In this document: positions 19,201-31,200 of the stretch, piece by piece | Layout: each line of letters begins with the position of its first letter | Numbering within the stretch: the first letter of the stretch is position 1 | Assembly: GCA_036387255.1 (NCBI GenBank) | Contig: DASVUC010000280.1 | Coordinates: forward strand, 1 to 35,711 | Source: DASVUC01 sp036387255 | GTDB taxonomy: Bacteria > Planctomycetota > Phycisphaerae > Tepidisphaerales > Tepidisphaeraceae | Direction: 5' to 3' | DNA length: 35,711 nt | Notes under the pieces: generated by a model | Seen by the model: the letters and a program-made list of their open reading frames with translations, nothing else | Told to the model about the DNA's origin: nothing | Databases searched by the model: none | Program-made: the position numbers and the translations under genes

Positions 19201-22200
19201 GTCGGGCTGCCCGATTCGGTGTCAACCGAGCCGCTGGCATTAAAGTTGATATCGCGCTGCGCGAGCAGCGAGACCGTACCGCCGCCGCTCGTGATGGCGG
19301 CATTGATGTTGATGTCAGTGGACGCGGTGAGATCAACCGGGCCGGAGCCGCTGTCGATCGCCTCGGAGACGGTGATCGAGCTGTGAGCGGTGACCTTCAC
19401 CGCGCCGGCCGCGGAGATACCGACTTCATCGCTGATCCCGCCAACTTCGATGTTGCCGGTGTTGTCGAGCCAGAACCCGCCGCTGGTGACGGCGCCTTCG
19501 ACCTTGGCGATCCTACTTTCCAGCGCGTTGCTCACGCTGCCGACGCCGGTGACGGCGTTGAAAATCGCCGTCTTGGCATCGACGTCGATGGCGGCATCGT
19601 TGTCGCGATCGTTGATGCTCAGGTCACCGTCGATGCGCACGTCTTCGCCCGCAGTGATCTTGCCGATGTTGGTTTCGCCGTGCACCGTCAACGTCACGTC
19701 GCCGGTGGTGCTGGTGATGGTCTTGGCGTTCAGGTCTGCCTGGCTGTTGAGGAAGATGTCATCGTGGGCGGTGGCGGTGAACTCGCCGGTGCTCTTCACG
19801 TCGATGAAGTTGGTGGACGTGCCGATGGTCTTGCCGGCACTGAGGTTCACGTCCGTCCCGATGACGTTGGCGATCGGGGCCAAGGCGTCGTCGTACAGGT
19901 CCTGGATCGCGCCATTGGCAATGAGATTCACCTTGGCGGAGGAGGAAACCTGGCCCACCGTCAGGTCGCCCTGCTTCACTTCAATCTTCGCATCACCGCC
20001 CGCGCTGACGCGCGAGACGGTGAGGTTGTTGATGGCGTGGTTGGTGCTGTCGATGGTGAGATCCGTCGCCACTTGTTGGATGTTCAGCGAGCCGACTGCA
20101 TCGGCCGAGAGCTGCCCCGTCGGCGTCACCTGCACGCGGAACGGATCAGTAGCGCTGGCGCCGATGTAGGAGCCGGACGAGAGATCGAGGTTGCCGAGCG
20201 TGCTGATGGCGGCGTCGGTGCCGGAGCTGTTCGCATCCACAATCGCGCCGCCCGCTTGCACGCGCACATCGCCGCCGGCGGTGATCTGTTCGACATTCAG
20301 ATCGGATGTCGTCTGCAGCGCAACACGGCCTTCAGTATCCGCTCGCACGTTGCCCGCGGCTTCGATGTCAATGTCGTCGATGAGCTGGAACGTCAGGTCA
20401 TTGACGACCGTCGCGTCCTGCACAAGCTGACCGACGACGAGGTTCACACCGGATGAGCCGCTGCTGGTCGGATTAAGTTTCTGCCAGCGGCTGGCGTTGC
20501 CGTAGTCCTGCTGGTTGAGGTCAAAGCTTCCAGCGGCGCCGACGTACTTGTACAGGCCATACGAACCCTTCTTCTGCACGAGAACAATCTTCCCGCTCGA
20601 CAGGCTGACGGGCGAGGTGGCGGCGCTGGTCTTGAAGTTGATCGTCAGCGCGGTCCACTTGGCTGTGTCGCTGAAGTTCGGGTTGCTCAGATCCACTGAT
20701 CCCGCAGCGCCCTTGTACGCGAACACCGGGTGGCTGACGCCAATCACATCCCCAATGGTCGCGGAGGAAACGAGCTGCTGGTTTTCCTCCGAAAGCGAGG
20801 CAAAGCCCTGCGAGAGGTCCAGGCTCACAACGTCATTCAGCTTGCCGATGCCATGGCTGGCGCGCTCGGTATGCAGCGTGATGTTGTTGCCGATGATGTT
20901 CGCGTTTTCGCTGCTGGCCACGCTCTGCGCCGGGATGTTTGCAAGCGGGTAGAGGTAGTTGAACAGCGTCGACGACAGCGGGTACTTCAGCGAGTTGAAC
21001 GAGAACGTTCGGGCATTAATCCGATCCTGCTTCTGCTGGGTCGTGTAATGGAAGACGTAATCCGCGTTATAGCTGCCGGCGCCGTACTTGATGTCGTTCG
21101 CGCTCGGCGAGCTGGGGTAAGACGTGGTGGTGTAGCTGAAGCGGCGGAGGGTCATCCCGGTGACGGCGACGTTGCCAGTGCCGCTGAGCGTAATGTCCAT
21201 TGCCTTGGGCGTCGCCGCGATGGACGCGTCGTAGCGCGATGTCGCGAGCTTGATCGTCTTGCTGTCGATGACGATGGCGAAATATTCAAAGCCCGTCTTG
21301 AGGTTCGTGCCGGTCGTCTGTGACGTGCTGTTGAAAATGACCTGCGCGCCGGTGCTCAGCCCATGATTCGTGGCGAAGGTGATGGTGTCGGTGCCGGCGT
21401 TGATGGTGGCGATGGTGAGCGACGTGAAGGTGCTGCGCGTCGCGTGGCGATCGTTGAGCCAGTAGGCGTGGTAGAGCTGCGTCTGCGTGTTTTCGTCCGA
21501 GCGAATCGCCGCCTCGGCCGCCTGCTGCGCGGCCGTTCCGGTCAGCGCCAGTTGCTCATCCAGCTTCTGCGATTCCTCCTCCGTGCGCGGCTTGAACTGC
21601 TCGTAGAATGAATCAACGATCGAACCGTCCTCCGCCGACAAGCTCACGTCACCGTCAACGGATTCGACGGACGCATCGCCGCTAAACGACTCGGGTTTCA
21701 CCAGCTTCAGGTCGCCGACCGCTTCGGTGAGGTAGATGCTTTCCTTGGCATGAGCAGCGACGCCGCCCGTCAGCAGCACATCGCTGTCGACACGGATCGG
21801 TAGCGCGCTGCTGCCGATGCCGCTCTTCGCCGTATACAGCTCCACCAGATTGCCGTGGATATACGAGCTGGAGTTGGCGGCGAAGATGCCGTTAGGCGCG
21901 TTGACGTAGACGTTCCCGCCGGCGTCGATCTTGGTGATCGTGAGCCTGCTGGTGTTGTTGTCCTTGGAGATGGCGGTGATGCGCACGTACCCGCCGGCGG
22001 TGATATCCACATTGCCTTTGGAGCCGTCGACGAGCAGGTCAACGTTGCCGGAGGTGGTGATCTGCGGCGCGGCGCCAAAGAGACCGACGGTGTCGCCGGA
22101 GAGGATGGAGCCATTATTGGCGGTGAGCGTGACATCGGCGGTGATGCCGGTGCCGGTCACGGTGCTGCCGGTGATGGCGCGGGAAGCGGACTGAGTCACG

Positions 22201-25200
22201 GGCGTGGCAATGTTGCCCTGGACGAGGATGCCCCTGTCGCTGCTGATATGGACGAAGGGGGTCGAAGCCTGACCGATGAACTGGAGCGGGATCGCGTAGT
22301 CGGCCCGGAGCACGTGCGTGTAGTAATCGGTCTGACCCTCGACGGTAGTGATCTGCGTGTGGACGGTCTTCTCGCGCAGCCAGCCGCCGCCGGTGGTCCA
22401 CTGGCGGTGCGAGGTGCTGTAGTTGACAAACGAACTTTCAAAGTCGACGTCGGCTTCGACGGTCGATGAGGTGACATCTGTCCAGAAGTTCGTGTCGAGG
22501 TAATTCTGGTCCGGCAGCACGATCTGCACCGTGGACGTGCCGACCTTGTACTGGTAGCGGTGATTCGCAACGCCCTTTGAGCTGTCGGTGCCGACATACT
22601 TCACGGTCGTGACGTTGGGGATGATGTCGACGTCCGTGTCTTTTTGAAGCTCGTAGCGAACGGTGTAGGTTCCGCTGGACCAGCTTGGCGCGGGGACGCC
22701 AGTGATGCCCGCGAGCACTTCCGACTCCAGCAGCGGCGCGCCGTCGGTGAAGGTAATCGTGCGGTCGGTCCAACTGTTGTCCTTGGAGAGCAAGTCGGCA
22801 AAGTCGTTGTCGCCGAAGAGATTGAAGCTCTTCTTCTCGTAGTTGTAGACGGTGGTCTTGGTCTTCTCCTGGCCCTCGGTCCACATGTAGTACAGGCCGG
22901 ACCTGGGCGTGAAGGAGATGCTGTCGGTGAGCGCGTGGGTGGTGGTGTTGCCCAGCGTGTAGACAACGCCGGAGACGTTGGCGTCGGAGCCGACGGTGCT
23001 GATGCCGCCGCTGGGTTGCGAGGCGGTGTAGGACGTTTCGACGACGCCCCCGCCGCTGACTTTGTAATCCTTCTTGATGTTCTGAAGCGTGTCGATGATC
23101 GTTATTTCGCCGACGCGATCGGTGGTGGTGTCGATGCGATTCACGATCAAGCCGTAATTGCTGGTGTTCTGGATGTCGACGCTGGCGTAGCCGTACGCGA
23201 CCTTCAGGCGCCCGTTGCCGGTGCTGAGGATCTGGCCGGCGAGGATGATCCGCCCGCCCTGCGGGACGATGTCGTCAACGACGATCGCCTGCTTCTGTGC
23301 GTCGAAGTAGCCGTTGACGGGGGCGCCGTCGGTGCCGAAATCAATTCCAGTGACGGCCTTGCCTTGGTCGTTCAGGAACGAGCTGGTGCCGGTGGGGTTG
23401 TAGCTGTTGTTGATGTGCAGCGTGACGGTCTGCACGCCCGACTGAATCAAGCCGTTGATGTTGAGGTATCGCGCGGTGACGGCGACGCGCCCGCCGGCAA
23501 TGATCTTGGACACGTCCTGATGGATGGCCGTATCAAGCTGCGTCGCCAGGCCCAGCTGGTCGAGCGTCTTGCTGGTGGTGGTGCCGGCGTCGTTGCGCAC
23601 CTGGCTGCGCGCCGTGTTGTAGTTCAGATACTGCCGCGGGTCCTGGTTGGTGTGGAACCAGTCGTCGGTGTTGAGGTTGAAGTCCGTCTTGGCAAGGATC
23701 GTGACGTTCTGGCCGCGGATTTCGCCCGAGACGTTGATGCTGCCTTCGTTGTTGGTAATGAACACGTCGCCGGTCTCGTTGATCACATCGCCGACCAGGT
23801 ACAGATCCTGCGGCAAGTTCGCGTTGGGGAGGTTCGGCAGGTCGTACTGCGAAATCGGGAAGGCATCCTGCGTGATGCTGATCGTCTTGGCGGGCGCGCC
23901 CGTCGGCTCCTGGACCGCTGCATTGTTGAAGTACACCTTGCCCGGCGTGAGGACGGTGTACTTCCCGTCCAGCACCGCGATCCGCTCGTTGTCCTTCATG
24001 ACGGCGTCTTTCACCGTCATCGCGAAGGGCGAGGCGTTGTTGATGACGATCTTCGCATCGGCGCGGGCGCTGATGTCGCCATCCTGCACACCCGTCTTGA
24101 TCGCGTCCTTGTAGGATTCATCCGCTTCGACAAAGACGGAGCCCGGCGTCGCGTAGACATTGGGCATATCGATGAACAGCGCGTCGAGGTCCTTCTTCAC
24201 CAGCTTCACGGTATTGGTGCCGTTCGTCTGCGTCTCGAGCAGTCCGTAGCTGGTGAGGGCCTGGTCGATGAGGTCCAGCTGCACCTGGTAGCGCTGCACG
24301 GCTTCCAGGTTGCTGGCGTGGTTGGCGATCCAGGAGAGGATCGTGTCGCGCTGGTCGATCAGCAGCGTGCCGAGGTTGCGGTACGTCAGCTTCGGCGACT
24401 CCAGGTCCACCGGCTTCACCACGTAGAACTTGTCGGTCAGGCTGAACTTGAAGGCGCTGGTGACATCGCTGCGGTAGATGGACGCCGCAACGACCTGCCA
24501 CTGGGTCGTATCAGCGAAGTTGGAATGCGTGATGTCGGCGTTGCTGATGGTTGCGCCGATGAACCTGTAAATCGAGTCGTCGGTGGTGCGAACCAGAGCG
24601 TTGTTGTTGAGCTGCACCAGCGCGCCCGAAGCAACCGTGTTCAGGTCATACGCGATGGTCAGCTTCGTCCAGCGCCCCGTGTTGCTGTAGTCTTCGGTAT
24701 CGGGAACGATGCTGCTTGGATTGGTCTGGGCCCACTTGTAAAAGGCATTGGCGTCGCCGCCGCCTTTGAAGCCGGTGATCGCCTGGATGACGGTCGACGC
24801 GCTCACGCCGAGCGAGATGTCGCTCAGGCTCAGCCGGCCGAACTCATACTTCATGTCCGTCGGCAGTCCCAGCGCAGTCTTTTCGGCGCTGGTCAGTTCC
24901 TGACCAAGGCGCGACGAATCAAGCTGCGCCACGCCGCCAAGCTTCATTGGTTTGATCAGCACCGTGCTGTTGGCGTTGATGCCTGCCTGCACGAGCGCGG
25001 TGGTGTCGACCGTCACCTGATTGCTGCTGTTGTCGGTGTGTCCCGCCGGGACCGGGAAGCCGTAAGGCACCGCCGACAGTGACAGCACCAGACCTTCGGT
25101 CCGGGCGCGCTTGGAGCCAAGGCCCTTCGCCGCCACGAGGTTCACATCGCGCTGCGCCTGGAGCTTGGATGTGCCGCGCACGTTGACGATGTTGCTCTCG

Positions 25201-28200
25201 CTGATGTCGGCCGTGGGCACCGGGACGTTGATGTTCGGCAGGAGCGAGAAGGTCGTAATCTCCGTAGCCGAAGACACATCAATGAGGTTCGGCACGCCGG
25301 CGCTGTCGCGGCCGGATTCCAGGTAGATGCTCGCGCCCTTGAGCGACGCGTTGTTGACGTCGACCTTGCTCCTGGTGTTCGCGGTGCCGCGCGCTTCAGC
25401 GCCCGCAGCGCCACCGATGGCGTTGGCGACAAGCAGGTTGGCGCTGGGATGAAGGTTTGCGTTCGAACGCGCTGTCAGGAAAAGATCACCCGCCTCATTG
25501 ATGAGCGTTGCCCCAGTGACATTGATATTGGCGCTGGTCTCGGCCTTGATGCGTGAGATGCCTACCGTGACGCCGAAGCCGGAGACGGCCTCGATGCGCA
25601 CGCTGTCGACCGCGCTCACGTCGGTGATCGCTTCGATCTTGAAGGTGCCGGGGTGCTTGTTGTCGCCGTGCGCGGTGAGCTTCGAACCGGAGCCGATATC
25701 GATCTTCGCCTCGAACGGGTTGCTCGCATTGCCGATATTCGTCTCGCTCTGAAGCACCGTAACGTTCGCAGCGCTCGCGGATCCGGCGCGGAGATTGGTG
25801 CTGTCGTTGTAGCGTTCCTTCGTCAGCTTGTTGGTGGAGTTGATGATGATGTTGGTCGCATCCACTGTCACGTTGCCGCCGATCTCGACGTTCGCTTTGC
25901 TGTTGATCGAGTTGGCGACACCTGCACCGCTACCGACGCCGAGCGCGACGGAGTACGCGTCCGCCTTGGCGTCAATGTCCTGCGTGTGTTTGGAATCCAC
26001 CACCAGGCTGGTAGCGGTGATCTTGGCACCGGCGTCGATCTTGGCCAGCGCCGCGTTGTCGCTGGTGACGTTGGACTGCGCCCCCGAAATGGCGATTGCG
26101 CCGCCGCCCGCCGCAATGCTCTCGGCCAGAAGGTTGTCGTCACTGACCGCCTTCACCTCGACGCTTCGGCCGGTGATGGTCGCGGCGGTTCCAATCCTGG
26201 CCTCGATCTCATTGACGCTCGCGCCCTTGCCGACCTTTACGTCGCCGATCATCGCGCCCACCGCCACCGTGCCCAGCGCCCCGCCGCGAGCCGATGTGTT
26301 GGCGGTGTTGGTGCTGATCGCCTTGATCTTCACATCTTCGGTGCTCTCGATCGTCGTGTTCTGCACATACGCCTGCACCTGCGTGGCGATATCGGCATCC
26401 GCACGATTTCCTTGCGATGCGACCGTCGTCGCGGCAGACACGCCCGTGGAAATCGTCGTCGGAATCTCCGCCGTCGATTCAGCGGTCACGCTGGTGTTGG
26501 TGGAGTAGATCGTCGCGCCGTTGACTGATGCGGTGATATCGCTGTTGATCTCGTTCTTCACCAGGCCCACGCCCAGTGCCGCGCCCAGGCTGAAGCCGAG
26601 CGCCGCGTTCACATTGGTGGCGTCGGCTTCCAAGTGCGCGCTCTCGTGCGCCATGACACTTACGTTCCCGCCGGCTTTTAAAGTGAGTGGACCGCTGATC
26701 GATGCGGAGACATTGTTGTCGACCTTGTTGTGAACATCCACGCCGCCGCCCGCCAGGGCAACAGCGCCGCCCGCAACCGAAGCGGTGACGACGATAACAC
26801 CTTCCACCTTCGCCTTGGATGCATCCGCCGTCACCGAGACGCTGCCCGTCGAACTGAGCGTGCGCGTGGAGGTGGTGCTGACATACGCCTGCACGTCATT
26901 GGTGATGCTGTTCTCGACAACCGACGCGGCCACCGATGCCGCACCCAGACTCACCGACAGCGCCGCGCCGATTGCCTCGGAGCGCTTCACATGGCTCTGC
27001 GATTCCGCCTTGATCGTCACATCGTGCGATTCCGTAACGTTGGAATTGGTCGCGTAAGCATGCACGTTGGAGTCGAACCGGCTCGTCGCTTCCGCGCCGC
27101 TGCCTGCCGCCGCCCCACCGATGCCCACCGCGATCGCAACGGATCCCGCAAAGGCGATAGTGTCGACCGCGTCGACCGCCTTGGCGTTCACGCTCACGTC
27201 GTTCGCCTTCACAGTCGAATTGTTGACGTAAGCGAGGACCTGGTTGCGCTTGCCCGTAGTGTCGGTGATTGAGTTGAGGCCGATCAGGTTCCGCGCGATG
27301 GAAACGCCCATCGCGCCGGCGACGGCCACTTCGCCACCGCTGATTGCCGCGGCGGCTGCGCCGACGAGCGACGTGATCGTCGAGTTGCTCGTCGCGCTCA
27401 TCGAGAGGTTCCTGCGCCCGCTGCTCGGGCCGGATTCGACAGAAGAGCCGTCGATATAGCTCTTCACGCCGTTGTTGATGATGTTGGTCGCTTCTGCGCC
27501 CGCGCCGCTGATGGCAACCGCCACCTCACCACCGAAGGCCGCCGCGAGCGACGCGGCGATGGAGTTGACGGTGATCGTCGACTCTTCCTTCGTCGTCATC
27601 TCAAACACACCACCGGTCGACTTGACGGTGGACCCGCTGATGAACGTTTCGACCTGGTTGTTGATCGTGTTGCGTCCCAGCGCCACGCCGATGCTGATTG
27701 CGACGCCCACGCCCGCAAGGCTGAACGCCAGCGACGCCGCGCCCACTTCGGCGTGCACGTCCGACGTGTCGGTGGCCTTCATGATGACGCTTGAGCCCTC
27801 GGCGGTGCCGCTGTTTTCCACGTACGACCGAATCTTGGCGGCCACCTTGTTCTCGGCACTCGCGCCGGCCCCCGCCAGGCTCAGCGCCGCATCGCCGCCG
27901 GCGGAGAATCCGAGCGCACCAGCGCCCACCGCCGCCGTGATCGTCTGCGTCCCCGTCGCCTCCAGGTCAAGCTTGCCCGCTGCCGTCACGCTGGCGTTCT
28001 TGATGTACGCCTGCGCCTCGATCGCCTTCTGGTCTCCGTCGGCTTCAAAGCCAATCAGATTTTCCGCAACTGAAGCGCCAATGCCAGCCGCCGCCGCGCC
28101 CACCGCCACGATCGTGGACTTGATGGTGGAGCCGTTCGTCGCGGTGATCTTGGTGTCACCCTTGCTGTCGGTCTTGCTGCCGTCGACGTAAGCGTTGGTT

Positions 28201-31200
28201 GTGGTGAGGATTAGGTTGGTCGCCCCCGCGCCCGCGCCGGAGATTGCAACCGCCAGCGAACTGCCCACGCTGATCGCCACCGACACCGCCACCGCCTGCG
28301 CCTCGATGGTGCCCGTCTGCCCGGCGTTGATGTTGATCGCCCCGTCCACCGTGGTCGACACGTCGCTGTTGCTGTTGATGTACGCGGCGACGTCGTTGCC
28401 GATCGTGTTCTTCGCGATCGTCGCGCCGACGGCGATCGATCCACTGTTCCCGCCCACCGTCGCCGCCAGCGACCCGCTGAACGCCAGAGCATCAATCGTC
28501 GACTCGTTCGTGGCCGACAGCGAAATGTCCTTCTTCGCCGTCACCTTCGAGCCGCCGATGTAGGCTTTGGTGTCGTTGTTGATCTCATTGTCGACATACG
28601 ACAAGCCGATGCTCGCCGTCACACCGCCCTTGCCGCCGGCCAGCGCGATCGATCCCGCGCCCGCCAGGATGGTCGACTCATCGTGCGCGGTGATGGTGAC
28701 TGCGCCGTCGGTTGAGATGCCCTTGGCTCCGTTGCTGCTGGTGATGTACGCCTCGGTCGAGGCGGCGATGTCGTTGCCCGATCCCGCGCCCGCGCCGCTC
28801 GCCTGGAAGCCTCCCCCACCACCGCCGAGCCCACTCGCGCCCACCGCCACGCCGATGGTCAGCGCCTTGATGGTGCCGGTAAATTCCGCATCCAGCGAAA
28901 CATCGCCCTTGCTCGTCAGCTTCGTCGAGTCGATGTACGCCTTGGTGGAATCGGTGATCTCATTGGATGCCACAGACACGCCCGCGGCGATGCCCAACGC
29001 TCCCGTCTTCGGGAACGACAGCCCCACGCCGCCCGCCAGCGCCTGGATTTGCCCATGGTCGGTAGCGGTGATCGTCGTGCTGCCGGTGGTGGCCGTAACG
29101 CTGCTCGCGCTGGCGATGTGCGCATCGGTGGTCTCGTGGATCTTGTTGATCGACACCGCGCCGCCCAACGCGAAGTTGCCCGCCGCCGCGCCCGCGACCG
29201 TAATGTTGTTGATCTGTCCGTTGTACGTGCTGCTCACGTCGATCGAGCCGGCTTTCACGCTGCCGGTGATGTTGTCGAGCGACGCCTGAACAACGTTCTT
29301 GCCGGTGCTCGCGGTGTCGTTGGGATCTCCGCCGAGGTAGTTGTAGGAAACCGATGCGCCGATCGCGCCGCTGGCGCCCTGCGCGCCGATGCCCGCGATG
29401 GCGATCGCACCTGCAAGCGAATTGATCGTCGATTCATCCGACGCCTTCACGCTCAGCTTACCGCCAGCCTTGATCTCGTCCGCGCCGGCAGCCGTGTCGA
29501 TGTTGCCGACGTTCTTGATCGTCGCCGCGACATTGTTCTTGATCCAGTTCAGGGAGACGGAGCCGGCGCCGCCAATGTCCTGCGCCTCTCCCCCGCTCAC
29601 TGCCATCGAGGCAATCTGCACATCCAGCACCGGCGGAAGGTTGGTCGGCTTGGCGAACTTTGCCTCCAGCGACAGATCGCCCCCCGCGATCGCCTTGGAG
29701 CCATCCACCGTCGCCGTCACAGAATCGGCAATTTCATTCACCGCAAAGGCGATCCCCACGCCCGCGCTTCCCTTGGGCGCGATGGCAATGTTGCCCGCCA
29801 GCGCCGCAATCGAGGCGGTATCATGCGCCTTGACGGAAATCGATTTGTTCGCATTCACGTCTGCGCCGCTCGAGACGTGCGCGTCGACGATATTCTTGAT
29901 CGCGTTGTATGCAATCGACCCGCCGGCCGCGAAGCCCGAGCCGGTGGTTCCTTCACCGCCCACCGAGATATTGAAGCTTGTCGCCGACTCATCGGCCAGG
30001 AGCGCGATGTTCCCGCCGGTGGAGTGCACCTGCGCCTTCTCGATGTGCGCCTTGACGTTGTTGCGGATGTCGTTCACGCCCAGCGAGGCGCCGATGGCGC
30101 TGCCACTTCCGACGCCGACCGCGATCGCGCCCACACCCGAGTAAACCCCCGATGAATCCTTCGCCGTCACCGTGATGTCGCCCGCCGCCGTCACATGCCG
30201 ATTTCCCGCCTCCGCCGGCACCGATTGCAGCGTGGATTCGGCGATGTACGCCTCGACGTTGGTGCGCACGAAGTTCAAGCCGATTGCGCCCGCCCCGCCC
30301 ACCTTGCCGCCGCCCGCGCCGGCGGCGGTCACGCTGACGATCGACCCACTGATCGGCGTCGCCAGCGCGATCGTCTGATCCGCCAGCGTTACGCTGTTGC
30401 GCTTCACCACAAGCTGATGCGCCGAGCCCGAGCCCTTGGACGTAATGTTGATGCTCTTGCCGCTGGTGGCATCCACCGCCGTCGCCGCCAGGCGGATCTT
30501 GTTGTCGTCCACCTTGATGACGTAATACGAGCCGCCTTCGCTCAATCCGCCAACACTGCTCCCACCACCATTGTGATAAACGACGATGTCGCCCGTGCTC
30601 AGGCCATGGGCCGAGCCGAGGTCGATCACATTACCGGAAGCATTATCCGTGGCGACAGTGCTCGCCGGGTTGAAGGTGGTTGCGGTCTTCAGGGGGACGA
30701 AGTCGTGTCCTTCGCCGCTGCCGACGGAGCTCAGGGTGATTGCCGTCTTTGCCGTCGCATTCGCTGCGGTGGTTGCGAGCTTGATGTTCTTATCGTCGAT
30801 CCGGATGACGTAATAGCTCTTGCCGCTGGTCAAACCGCCGATGCTCGTGCCGCCGTTGTTGTCGTAGACGACTTCCTGCCCATCGGCCAGGTTGTGCGCG
30901 TTGTCGAACGTGATCTGGTTGCTCTTCACGTTGTCGCTGGTGGGGTTGACGATCGCCCGCACGTCATCCAGTGCCGCCAACTTGTGCGCATTTCCGCTGC
31001 CCTGCGAGGTCAGTTGAATCGCCGTTCCCGCCGCCGCGCTGCTCAGCGATGTCGCGAGTTGGATGGTGTAATCGTCCACCACGATGACGTAGTAGCTCTG
31101 CCCGTCAACGAGCCCGTTGATGTTCGTCCCGCCGCCGTTGTGATAGACGATGCGGTCGCCAGTGCGCAGGCCGTGCTTAGCGCCGAAGGTGACGGTATTC

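Larger units (their letters stand above)
20460..24760 (-). repeat. Five scattered Y-x-GA ... (Y/F)-x-D-xxx-W modules
   Basis: A short motif recurs at about 24650-24760 (EDYSNTGRWTKL), 24500-24590 (YRFIGA to NFADTTQWQVV), 22460-22610 (VKYVGT to NYLDTNFWTDV), 20640-20730 (FAYKGAAG to NFSDTAKWTAL) and 20480-20570 (YKYVGAAG to DYGNASRWQKL). Each has an aromatic-rich strand, then an N/D-(F/Y)-x-(D/N/T) turn, then a conserved Trp. The spacing recalls small chitin-binding modules (CBM5/12), but this is only a resemblance. Confidence 0.5.

Noticed and set aside
22644..25082. 812-codon plus-strand frame opposite the giant gene
   Set aside because: The giant gene rarely uses TTA, CTA or TCA codons, so the opposite frame lacks stops. 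The translation is Val/Asp/Gly/Arg-rich without domains.
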